Shown: one piece after another, positions 1 through 8,080 of the stretch
How the letters are laid out: each line of letters starts with the position of its first letter
Numbering within the stretch: the stretch's first letter is position 1
DNA from: an uncultured Lachnospiraceae bacterium
GTDB lineage: Bacteria > Bacillota > Clostridia > Lachnospirales > Lachnospiraceae
DNA length: 64,000 bases
Reading direction: 5' to 3'
Assembly (NCBI GenBank): GCA_934351835.1
Contig: CAKRJP010000001.1
Location: 62,001-126,000 of the forward strand
Made by a program: the position numbers and the translations under genes
Notes under the pieces: model-generated
Told to the model about the DNA's origin: nothing
The model's input: only the letters and a program-made list of their open reading frames with translations
Databases searched by the model: none

Positions 1-1377
1 ATAGTGGCACTGGCAAAATCTAGAGGATTTGTGTATCCGGGGTCTGAGATATATGGTGGATTAGCAAATACATGGGATTATGGTAATCTTGGCGTAGAAC
101 TTAAGAATAATGTAAAAAAAGCATGGTGGCAGAAGTTTATTCAGGAGTCTCCTTATAACGTAGGAGTTGACTGTGCAATCCTGATGAACCCACAGACATG
201 GATTGCCAGCGGACATCTTGGCGGATTCAGCGATCCTCTGATGGATTGTAAAGAATGCCATGAACGTTTCCGTGCAGACAAGATCATTGAGGATTACTGT
301 GCAGAGCATGGTATCGCAATTGAGGGAAGCGTTGACTCATGGAGTCATGAGGAGATGGAGAAATTTATTGCAGATAATAATGTTCCATGTCCGACTTGCG
401 GCAAGCACAACTTTACAGAGATCAGAGAGTTCAACCTGATGTTCAAGACATTCCAGGGAGTAACAGAGGATGCTAAGAATACAGTATATTTAAGACCTGA
501 GACAGCACAGGGAATTTTTGTAAACTTTAAGAATGTACAGCGTACATCCAGAAAGAAGATCCCATTTGGTATCGGACAGATCGGTAAATCATTCAGAAAT
601 GAGATCACACCGGGTAACTTTACATTCCGTACCAGAGAGTTTGAGCAGATGGAATTAGAGTTCTTCTGCGAGCCTGATACAGACCTTGAGTGGTTTGATT
701 ACTGGAAATCATTCTGTCTGAACTGGTTGAGCACACTGGGATTAAAAGATGACGAAGTTCGTTACAGAGATCATGATAAAGAAGAATTGTCATTCTACAG
801 CAAGGCTACTACAGACGTAGAGTTCTTATTCCCATTTGGATGGGGCGAACTGTGGGGAATCGCTGACAGAACAGATTATGATTTGTCTCGTCATATGGAA
901 GTTTCTAAACAGGATCTGACATACTTTGATGATGAGAAGAAAGAAAAATACATTCCGTATGTTATCGAGCCATCTCTTGGAGCTGACCGTATGGTACTTG
1001 CATTCTTATGCAGCGCTTACGATGAGGAGAACATCGGAACAGAAGAAAAACCGGATATGAGAACAGTTCTTCATTTCCATCCGGCACTCGCACCGGTGAA
1101 GGTCGGAGTACTTCCGTTATCTAAGAAATTAAATGAAGGTGCAACAAAAGTATTTGAGCAGTTAAGTAAGAAGTATAACTGTGAATATGATGATCGTGGA
1201 AATATTGGTAAACGTTATCGCCGCCAGGACGAGATCGGAACACCATTCTGCGTTACTTATGATTTTGACTCAGAGGAAGATGGAGCAGTTACAGTACGTG
1301 ACAGAGATACCATGGAACAGGAAAGAGTAAAGATCGATGAATTAGATGCATATTTTGCTAAGAAATTCGAGTGGTAA
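1..1377 (+). CDS. glyQS: Glycyl-tRNA synthetase, dimeric (alpha2) type; 5' end outside window
   Basis: Charges tRNA-Gly with glycine in the cytoplasm. The reading frame is already open at base 1, and the GTG at 4 is an internal Val: family members usually carry a few more residues before the ALAKSRGFVYPGSEIYGG segment. Only the extreme N-terminus is therefore missing. Visible class II features are the FRNEITPG stretch, FEQMELEFF, and the C-terminal anticodon-binding domain starting near APVKVGVLPL. About 457 residues are present, close to the full family length of about 460. The TAA stop is followed by a GC-rich hairpin at 1389-1424. The family is very well conserved, so the assignment is firm; the true start cannot be seen. 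Confidence 0.96.
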   Translation: MVALAKSRGFVYPGSEIYGGLANTWDYGNLGVELKNNVKKAWWQKFIQESPYNVGVDCAILMNPQTWIASGHLGGFSDPLMDCKECHERFRADKIIEDYCAEHGIAIEGSVDSWSHEEMEKFIADNNVPCPTCGKHNFTEIREFNLMFKTFQGVTEDAKNTVYLRPETAQGIFVNFKNVQRTSRKKIPFGIGQIGKSFRNEITPGNFTFRTREFEQMELEFFCEPDTDLEWFDYWKSFCLNWLSTLGLKDDEVRYRDHDKEELSFYSKATTDVEFLFPFGWGELWGIADRTDYDLSRHMEVSKQDLTYFDDEKKEKYIPYVIEPSLGADRMVLAFLCSAYDEENIGTEEKPDMRTVLHFHPALAPVKVGVLPLSKKLNEGATKVFEQLSKKYNCEYDDRGNIGKRYRRQDEIGTPFCVTYDFDSEEDGAVTVRDRDTMEQERVKIDELDAYFAKKFEW

Positions 1378-1388
1378 GAGTATAATTA

Positions 1389-1424
1389 AGAGGGCGTAGT
1401 GTGGAAATACTAACTACGCCCTCT
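1389..1424 (+). terminator. Hairpin after glyQS
   Basis: Perfect 12-bp stem (AGAGGGCGTAGT paired with ACTACGCCCTCT) with a 12-nt loop, 12 bases after the glyQS stop. No clear T-tract follows, so it may be a weak terminator or an RNA-stabilising or processing hairpin. Confidence 0.55.
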
Positions 1425-1478
1425 AAGTATATATAGAAATCATTTCAGATGAAAAATAAGAACCAGGAGGTTAGAACT

Positions 1479-2876
1479 ATGGATAGGAAAAATGCATGGA
1501 CAACTTATACAAAAGAGCAGACAGAAGAATTAGAGAAGATTAATGCGGATTACCGTGTTTGCCTGGATGCCGGAAAGACAGAGCGTGAGTGTATTGAGCT
1601 TACAGTAGACCGTATCGAGAAAGCGGGATACAGAGATTTGAATAAGTTGATTGAGGCGGGAGAATCTTTGAAAGCCGGAGATAAAGTGTATGCGGTATGT
1701 ATGGAGAAGAGTATTGCAATATTCAATATCGGAACAGAGCCGTTGGAAAAAGGAATGAACATTCTGGGAGCCCATATTGATTCTCCGAGAATCGATGTAA
1801 AGCAGAATCCACTATATGAAAGTGATGAGTTATCTTATCTGGATACTCATTACTATGGTGGAATCAAGAAATACCAGTGGGTGACACTTCCACTGGCACT
1901 TCACGGCGTGGTGGTGAAAAAAGATGGAACCACAGCAGTTATTAACATTGGAGAAGAAGACGACGATCCGGTATTTGTGATCACAGATCTTCTGGTACAT
2001 CTTGCCGGACGCCAGATGGAGAAAAAGGCAAGTGCTGTCATTGAAGGTGAAAAATTAGATTTATTATTTGCCAGCCGGCCGATTGAACAGGATGAGACAT
2101 TAGATCAATCTGAGAAACAGGCAGTAAAGGCAAATGTTTTAAAACTTTTGAAAGATTACTATGATATTGAAGAAGAAGATTTTGTGTCTGCAGAGCTTGA
2201 AATCGTTCCGGCAGGAAGAGCCAGAGAATGTGGAATCGACAGAAGCATGATCCTCGCTTACGGACAGGACGACAGAGTGTGTGCATTTACCTCTTTATTT
2301 GCAATGCTGGATGTAGAATCTGTAAAGAGAACCGCCTGCTGTATCCTGGTGGATAAAGAAGAAATCGGAAGTGTGGGTGCGACAGGTATGCATTCAAGAT
2401 TCTTTGAAAATACAGTTGCAGAACTGATCGCACTGGAGAACGGAGAGTCTGATCTGAAGGTCAGAAGAACACTTCAGAACTCATTCATGCTGTCTTCTGA
2501 TGTAAGCGCGGCTTATGACCCGATGTACGCAGAAAATTTTGAAAAGAGAAGTTCTGCATTCTTCGGAAAAGGGCTGGTATTCAATAAATTTACAGGAGCC
2601 AGGGGAAAGAGTGGTTCAAATGATGCTAATGCAGAGTACCTGGCACAGATCAGACAGGCGATGGATGCAGAAAATGTAGGCTATCAGTTTGCGGAACTAG
2701 GTAAGGTAGACGCCGGTGGCGGCGGAACTATTGCATATATTATGGCAAACTACGGAATGAGTGTGATCGACAGTGGTGTGGCTGTCTTAAGTATGCATGC
2801 TCCATGGGAAGTGACCAGCAAAGCAGACGTTTATGAAGCATATCGAGGATATAAGGCGTTCTTAACGGAAATATAG
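1479..2876 (+). CDS. M18-family zinc aminopeptidase
   Basis: A cytosolic metallo-aminopeptidase that removes N-terminal residues from peptides. The 465-residue product shows the family metal-site segments: AHIDSPRIDVK (His ligand), LVDKEEIGSVGATGMHS (acidic catalytic and metal residues), SSDVSAAYDP, and the C-terminal SMHAPWEVTSKAD with a His ligand. The ATG at 1479 is preferred over the in-frame ATG at 1449 because AGGAGG lies at 1465-1470, with normal spacing to 1479 only. It stands alone between glyQS and ppdK. Family assignment is firm; substrate preference cannot be read from the sequence. Confidence 0.93.
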   Translation: MDRKNAWTTYTKEQTEELEKINADYRVCLDAGKTERECIELTVDRIEKAGYRDLNKLIEAGESLKAGDKVYAVCMEKSIAIFNIGTEPLEKGMNILGAHIDSPRIDVKQNPLYESDELSYLDTHYYGGIKKYQWVTLPLALHGVVVKKDGTTAVINIGEEDDDPVFVITDLLVHLAGRQMEKKASAVIEGEKLDLLFASRPIEQDETLDQSEKQAVKANVLKLLKDYYDIEEEDFVSAELEIVPAGRARECGIDRSMILAYGQDDRVCAFTSLFAMLDVESVKRTACCILVDKEEIGSVGATGMHSRFFENTVAELIALENGESDLKVRRTLQNSFMLSSDVSAAYDPMYAENFEKRSSAFFGKGLVFNKFTGARGKSGSNDANAEYLAQIRQAMDAENVGYQFAELGKVDAGGGGTIAYIMANYGMSVIDSGVAVLSMHAPWEVTSKADVYEAYRGYKAFLTEI

Positions 2877-2886
2877 TGCAATTTGC

Positions 2887-2915
2887 TTGACGAATACTGG
2901 TAAAAACAGTAAAAT
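2887..2915 (+). promoter_or_regulatory. Sigma-A-type promoter of ppdK
   Basis: TTGACG at 2887-2892 and TAAAAT at 2910-2915 with 17-bp spacing, placed before the ppdK ribosome site (TTAGGAGGT). Motif match only. Confidence 0.6.
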
Positions 2916-2957
2916 ATTAGTGCGATTTATTAAAAATTATTTAGGAGGTCATTACAC

Positions 2958-5585
2958 ATGGCAAACAAGTGGGTTTATTTGTTTAGTGAAGGTAACGCTA
3001 ACATGCGTGAGCTTCTTGGTGGTAAAGGTGCCAACCTTGCAGAGATGACAAGTCTTGGACTCCCGGTTCCACAGGGATTTACCATTACAACAGAGGCATG
3101 TACTCAGTATTATGAAGATGGTAGAGAAATCAATGCTGAGATTCAGGAACAGATTAATGAGTATATTGTAAAGATGGAAGAGATTACAGGAAAGAAATTC
3201 GGAGATAAAGAGAATCCGCTTCTTGTATCTGTTCGTTCTGGTGCCAGAGCTTCTATGCCTGGTATGATGGACACTATCCTTAACCTTGGTCTGAATGAGA
3301 CTGTAGTAGAAGTTATTGCTGAGAAATCAGGAAATGCTCGTTGGGCATGGGACTGCTACAGAAGATTTATTCAGATGTATTCAGACGTAGTTATGGAAGT
3401 AGGTAAGAAATACTTCGAAGAACTCATCGATAAGATGAAAGAAGAGAAGGGTGTTACTTATGACGTTGAGCTTACAGCAGAAGACTTAAAAGAACTTGCT
3501 GCACAGTTCAAAGCTGAATATAAAGAGAAGATCGGAGAGGACTTCCCGGATGATCCGAAGGAACAGTTAATGGGAGCTATCAAAGCCGTATTCCGTTCTT
3601 GGGACAACCCTCGTGCGAACGTATACCGTCGTGACAACGATATCCCTTATTCTTGGGGAACAGCTGTTAACGTACAGTCTATGGCATTCGGTAACATGGG
3701 TGATGACTGTGGTACAGGTGTTGCATTTACACGTGATCCTGCTACAGGAGAGAAGAAACTTATGGGTGAATTCCTGATCAACGCACAGGGCGAGGACGTA
3801 GTTGCAGGTGTTCGTACACCAATGCCGATCGCTAAGATGGAAGAGGAATTCCCAGAGGCATTTGCTCAGTTCAAAGAGGTTTGCCAGATCCTTGAGGATC
3901 ATTACAGAGATATGCAGGATATGGAGTTTACAGTAGAGAATAAGAAACTCTATATGTTACAGACACGTAATGGTAAGAGAACAGCTCAGGCTGCTTTAAA
4001 GATCGCTTGTGATCTTGTAGATGAAGGAATGAGAACAGAGGAAGAAGCTGTAGCTATGATCGATCCTCGTAACCTTGATACACTTCTTCATCCACAGTTC
4101 GATGCTGCTGCACTGAAAGCTGCAACACCGATCGGAAAAGGTCTTGGAGCATCTCCGGGAGCTGCTTGCGGTAAGATCGTATTCTCAGCAGAAGACGCTG
4201 TAGAGTGGGCTGCAAGAGGAGAGAAAGTTGTTCTGGTTCGTCTTGAGACATCACCGGAAGATATTACAGGTATGAAGTCTGCTCAGGGTATCCTGACAGT
4301 TCGTGGTGGTATGACATCTCACGCTGCTGTAGTAGCACGTGGTATGGGTACTTGCTGTGTATCTGGTTGTGGCGATATCGCTATGGACGAAGCAAATAAG
4401 AAATTTACATTAGCAGGCAAAGAGTTCCACGAGGGAGATGCAATCTCTATCGATGGTACAACAGGTAATATCTACGATGGAATTATTCCTACAGTAGATG
4501 CTACAATCGCCGGTGAATTCGGACGTATCATGGACTGGGCTGACAAGTTCAGAAGACTTGGTGTTCGTACAAACGCTGATACACCTTCAGATGCTAAGAA
4601 AGCTCGTGAGCTTGGAGCAGAAGGTATCGGACTTTGCCGTACAGAGCATATGTTCTTCGATGAGGAGAGAATCGCAGCATTCCGTGAGATGATCTGCTCA
4701 GATACAGTAGAAGAGAGAGAAGCAGCACTTGCTAAGATCCTTCCATATCAGCAGAGCGACTTCGAAGCATTATACGAGGCACTGGAAGGTAACCCGGTTA
4801 CTATCCGTTTCCTTGATCCACCGCTTCATGAGTTCGTTCCTACAGAGGAAGAAGATATTAAGAAACTTGCAGATGCACAGGGCAAGACTGTAGAAGAGAT
4901 CAAGACAATCATTGATTCCCTTCATGAGTTCAACCCAATGATGGGACATCGTGGATGCCGTCTTGCAGTTACCTATCCGGAGATTGCCAAGATGCAGACA
5001 AGAGCTGTTATCCGAGCAGCTATCAACGTAAAGAAGGCTCATCCGGATTGGAATGTAGAGCCGGAGATCATGATCCCATTGATCGGCGACATCAAAGAGT
5101 TAAAATATGTTAAGAAGTTTGTAGTAGCAACAGCTGACGAAGAGATTGCTGCTGCAGGCGTTGAACTGAAATACCAGGTAGGTACAATGATCGAGATCCC
5201 AAGAGCTGCCCTTACAGCTGATGAGATCGCTACAGAAGCTGACTTCTTCTGTTTCGGTACAAATGACCTGACACAGATGACATTTGGTTTCTCACGTGAT
5301 GATGCAGGTAAGTTCCTTGATGGATACTATGATGCTAAGATTTACGAGAACGATCCATTTGCAAAACTTGACCAGCACGGTGTTGGTAAATTAATGGAGA
5401 CAGCAGTTAAATTAGGAAGACCTGTGAATCCGAACCTTCACGTAGGTATCTGTGGAGAGCACGGTGGAGATCCTTCATCCGTAGAGTTCTGCCATAAGAT
5501 TGGTCTTGACTATGTATCATGCTCACCATTCCGTGTACCGATCGCTCGCTTGGCTGCTGCACAGGCTGCAATCAACAACAAATAG
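2958..5585 (+). CDS. ppdK: Pyruvate, phosphate dikinase
   Basis: Interconverts pyruvate + ATP + Pi and phosphoenolpyruvate + AMP + PPi. In anaerobic Clostridia it serves pyrophosphate-linked glycolysis or PEP supply. The product has 875 residues, the normal length. The N-terminal ATP-grasp domain begins KWVYLFSEGNANMRELLGGKGANLAEM. The swivelling phosphohistidine domain carries GGMTSHAAVVARGMG with the catalytic His at residue 455. The C-terminal PEP-binding barrel carries HVGICGEHGGDP with the catalytic Cys at about 832. These positions match the well-studied Clostridium symbiosum enzyme. A strong AGGAGGT site precedes ATG 2958 and an intrinsic terminator follows, so the gene is monocistronic. 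Confidence 0.98.
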   Translation: MANKWVYLFSEGNANMRELLGGKGANLAEMTSLGLPVPQGFTITTEACTQYYEDGREINAEIQEQINEYIVKMEEITGKKFGDKENPLLVSVRSGARASMPGMMDTILNLGLNETVVEVIAEKSGNARWAWDCYRRFIQMYSDVVMEVGKKYFEELIDKMKEEKGVTYDVELTAEDLKELAAQFKAEYKEKIGEDFPDDPKEQLMGAIKAVFRSWDNPRANVYRRDNDIPYSWGTAVNVQSMAFGNMGDDCGTGVAFTRDPATGEKKLMGEFLINAQGEDVVAGVRTPMPIAKMEEEFPEAFAQFKEVCQILEDHYRDMQDMEFTVENKKLYMLQTRNGKRTAQAALKIACDLVDEGMRTEEEAVAMIDPRNLDTLLHPQFDAAALKAATPIGKGLGASPGAACGKIVFSAEDAVEWAARGEKVVLVRLETSPEDITGMKSAQGILTVRGGMTSHAAVVARGMGTCCVSGCGDIAMDEANKKFTLAGKEFHEGDAISIDGTTGNIYDGIIPTVDATIAGEFGRIMDWADKFRRLGVRTNADTPSDAKKARELGAEGIGLCRTEHMFFDEERIAAFREMICSDTVEEREAALAKILPYQQSDFEALYEALEGNPVTIRFLDPPLHEFVPTEEEDIKKLADAQGKTVEEIKTIIDSLHEFNPMMGHRGCRLAVTYPEIAKMQTRAVIRAAINVKKAHPDWNVEPEIMIPLIGDIKELKYVKKFVVATADEEIAAAGVELKYQVGTMIEIPRAALTADEIATEADFFCFGTNDLTQMTFGFSRDDAGKFLDGYYDAKIYENDPFAKLDQHGVGKLMETAVKLGRPVNPNLHVGICGEHGGDPSSVEFCHKIGLDYVSCSPFRVPIARLAAAQAAINNK

Positions 5586-5631
5586 GACACCGCAGGTGAC
5601 TGACATAGAGCGTTAATTAGCTTATATAGAG

Positions 5632-5668
5632 AACCCCCTTACATCAGAGATGGTGTAAGGGGGTTTTT
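5632..5668 (+). terminator. Intrinsic terminator of ppdK
   Basis: Perfect 11-bp stem (AACCCCCTTAC with GTAAGGGGGTT), 12-nt loop, followed by TTTTT. Confidence 0.9.
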
Positions 5669-5669
5669 A

Positions 5670-5770
5670 GTGCGCCTTGCAGCGTATGTTTCTAATAGGT
5701 GAAAGTCGTGTGTTCTGCAAGCATCTATGAGTCCGGTTCATCGTTGTCATGGACATCTGGCTAAAAAATG
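5670..5770 (+). repeat. Possible remnant of a group II intron 5' end
   Basis: The segment right after the ppdK terminator starts GTGCGCC and contains AGGTGAAAGTC, which resemble the GUGYG start and early domain I of bacterial group II introns. No reverse-transcriptase gene, domain V hairpin or 3' end is present, so at most this is a degenerate fragment of about 100 bp. Weak recognition from memory; the stretch could be unrelated intergenic sequence. Confidence 0.3.
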
Positions 5771-5855
5771 ATGGCAGAATAATATAACGCTGTGATATAA
5801 TAAAGTAAACAATTAAAACAGAAAACTTAAAGTCATTTAAGCATGAGGGAACCAT

Positions 5856-7874
5856 ATGAATGATTTCAAAAAACTCACAGAGCAACTATTGAAAATATAT
5901 ATTAATGCCGAATCAGTAGATGATTTTGGAATAGAGAATTATTTTGATGAAAATATTAGTCTGATTGGAACTGGGAAACATGAGTTATTCTCGAATCTAC
6001 ATGAGTTTTTAGAATCATTTAAAGTTGATGTAAAACGAAGAGGTAAAATCAGAATTGAAGTACAAAATTTGCATCAGGAAGAAGAACGACTTGATAATAA
6101 TCATGTTCTTGCACACGGAACAGTAGATTTTATTGGTCTGTTTAAAGATGGTTCCATCTGTTTTAAAATGGAGACAAGATTTACTATTATCTATAAGTGG
6201 ACAAATGGGAAATGGTTAGTTCAGCATCTGCATCAGTCAATACCGGATTTGGAACAGATGGACGGTGAAGAGTTCCCTGTTACATTGGGAAAGCAGGTCA
6301 AAAAAACCCGGCAGGCGCTTCAGGCATTAGGCACAGCTTATTATCATATCTCAAGGTTGAATTTAAAAACAAAGAAGGTCGAACTTGTCAAAAGATCCAG
6401 GAAGATGAATATGGATATCAAAGATAATAGTGCAGATTGGGATCCGCAGTTCGAGATTATCGAGAGTATTATAGCAGAACCGTTTGTACAGAAGTATATA
6501 GATTTTTTTGATATACAAACCATGGCGGCACGTCTTCATAATAAAGAATCTATGTCTTCCGAATTCAAAAAGAAGGATGGATCATGGTTTCTTTCCATGA
6601 TTGTTCCTCAAAGCTATGATAAAAATGGAAATGTCACATCTGTGCTTTTTGCAAATCGAGATGTGACAGATGAAAAACTGCGGGAATTAAAACAAGAAGA
6701 AGAATTGCGGGAAGCAAAATTAAAAGCAGAATGTGCAAATAAAGCAAAATCGTCATTTCTGTATAATATGTCTCACGATATCAGAACTCCTATGAATGCA
6801 ATCATTGGTTATGCAGAGCTGGCGTCCAGACATTTGCAAGAAACAGATAAACTTGGCAGATATCTTGAAAAAATTCAAATATGCGGAAAAGAACTTTTGT
6901 CGATGCTTGGTAATGTTTTAGATTTTGCAAGAATTGAAAATAATAAGGTCGAAATGGAATACACTGTTTCAAATGTCCATGAGTGCCTTGAGAATTGTGT
7001 CATCATGTCCCAACAACAGGCAGAAAGTAAAAATCAGACTCTCTCTCTGACAGAACAGCTTATGTATCCGTATGTATATATGGATGAACCGCACCTGTCA
7101 GAAGTCTGTCTCAATATTATAAGCAATGCAACAAAGTATACAAATACAGGGGGTACAATATCCTGTAATGTCCTACAGGAATCTTGTGAAAAAGAAGACT
7201 GGTGTAATATGATCATTACCATTACCGATAATGGAATTGGTATGTCTGAAGAATTCCAAAAGCGTATTTTTGAAACTTTTGAAAGAGAACGCAACACTAC
7301 ATCCAGTCGTATTGAGGGCAGTGGCATCGGAATGGGCATTACAAAAAAGCTTGTAGAACTCATGGATGGCACAATAGAAGTGAAAAGCAAGCAGGGAGAA
7401 GGCTCCACATTTACAGTGACTATTCCTTGCAGGAAAGCATCAAAAGAAGATTCTATGGTGAAGAAAAATAGTAATTTGAACAATAAGAATTGTTTGAATG
7501 GTGTTCGGATCTTATTAGTCGAAGATAATGAGATCAATACAGAAATTGCAAGAGAACTATTGACGGAAGAAGGATGTATTGTTGAGACTGCAAATGATGG
7601 TGTTGTATGCATTGACATGATTGAAAAAGCTGATGCCGATTATTACAAGATGATCCTTATGGATATTCAGATGCCGGTTATGAATGGATATGATGCTACA
7701 TTAGCCATCCGAAAGATGAAGGATACGAAAAAAGCCAGGATTCCAATTATTGCGATGACTGCCAATGCTTTCGCAGAAGATACACAAAAGGTTCTTTCTG
7801 TTGGAATGAATGCTCATGTTGCAAAGCCTGTTGATATGAATATTCTTGTGCCAACAATGATGAAGTATTTATAA
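5856..7874 (+). CDS. Cytosolic hybrid histidine kinase with receiver domain
   Basis: A 672-residue two-component protein without membrane segments. Residues 1-130 look like a SnoaL/NTF2-like sensor fold (for example FKMETRFTIIYKWTNGKWLVQHLHQ). A PAS-like linker follows to about 280, ending FANRDVTDEKLRELKQEEE. The HisKA domain has MSHDIRTPMNAIIGYAEL with the phosphoacceptor His near 307. The HATPase domain has the N-box NIISNATKY, DNGIGMS and GSGIGMGI. A C-terminal receiver holds VEDNEIN, the phosphoacceptor Asp near 603 in LMDIQMP, and the conserved Lys in AKPVD. No output domain follows, so phosphate must pass to a partner not visible here. It precedes a second hybrid kinase of similar architecture but with an extracellular sensor. 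Ligand unknown. Confidence 0.9.
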   Translation: MNDFKKLTEQLLKIYINAESVDDFGIENYFDENISLIGTGKHELFSNLHEFLESFKVDVKRRGKIRIEVQNLHQEEERLDNNHVLAHGTVDFIGLFKDGSICFKMETRFTIIYKWTNGKWLVQHLHQSIPDLEQMDGEEFPVTLGKQVKKTRQALQALGTAYYHISRLNLKTKKVELVKRSRKMNMDIKDNSADWDPQFEIIESIIAEPFVQKYIDFFDIQTMAARLHNKESMSSEFKKKDGSWFLSMIVPQSYDKNGNVTSVLFANRDVTDEKLRELKQEEELREAKLKAECANKAKSSFLYNMSHDIRTPMNAIIGYAELASRHLQETDKLGRYLEKIQICGKELLSMLGNVLDFARIENNKVEMEYTVSNVHECLENCVIMSQQQAESKNQTLSLTEQLMYPYVYMDEPHLSEVCLNIISNATKYTNTGGTISCNVLQESCEKEDWCNMIITITDNGIGMSEEFQKRIFETFERERNTTSSRIEGSGIGMGITKKLVELMDGTIEVKSKQGEGSTFTVTIPCRKASKEDSMVKKNSNLNNKNCLNGVRILLVEDNEINTEIARELLTEEGCIVETANDGVVCIDMIEKADADYYKMILMDIQMPVMNGYDATLAIRKMKDTKKARIPIIAMTANAFAEDTQKVLSVGMNAHVAKPVDMNILVPTMMKYL

Positions 7875-7914
7875 TAGACAGCTTTAATGAAAAAAATGTA
7901 CAATATAATACAAA

Positions 7915-7996
7915 TAAAAGATTCGCCGGCAAATCAGTCGAAAGGCTGAGACGCAAAGCTATAGGGTCTGTAAAATGACAGCCAGTTGCAACGTTT
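7915..7996 (+). ncRNA. Cyclic di-GMP-I (GEMM) riboswitch aptamer
   Basis: The leader before the second hybrid kinase contains the GEMM core in order: CCGGCAAA, a short hairpin TCAGTCGAAAGGCTGA, the invariant GACGCAAAGC, AGGGTC, and TGACAGCCAGTTGC. Spacing fits the class I c-di-GMP aptamer, which binds cyclic di-GMP in known cases. A T-tailed hairpin at 8000-8028 follows directly, which suggests transcriptional control of the downstream gene. Whether ligand turns it on or off was not determined. Confidence 0.88.
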
Positions 7997-7999
7997 AAG

Positions 8000-8028
8000 A
8001 TGCACTGTCTGAAGAGGCAGTGCATTTT
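8000..8028 (+). terminator. Expression-platform terminator of the c-di-GMP riboswitch
   Basis: 11-bp stem ATGCACTGTCT / AGGCAGTGCAT (one G-T pair) with a GAAG loop, running into TTTT at 8025-8028. It sits between the aptamer and the ATG at 8081, the expected place for a riboswitch-controlled terminator. Confidence 0.8.
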
Positions 8029-8080
8029 CCCATTAGATTTGTGCCGTGTAGTAACCCGGTAATTTGTGGAGAAAAGAATA

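Noticed and set aside
3567..3902. Minus-strand open frames inside ppdK and other long genes
   Set aside because: Low-complexity or Cys/His-rich shadow translations without ribosome sites; the opposite strand encodes complete known enzymes.
7034..7618. Minus-strand open frame of 194 codons inside the first hybrid kinase
   Set aside because: It lies wholly within a well-supported kinase gene, lacks a ribosome site and reads like an antisense shadow.
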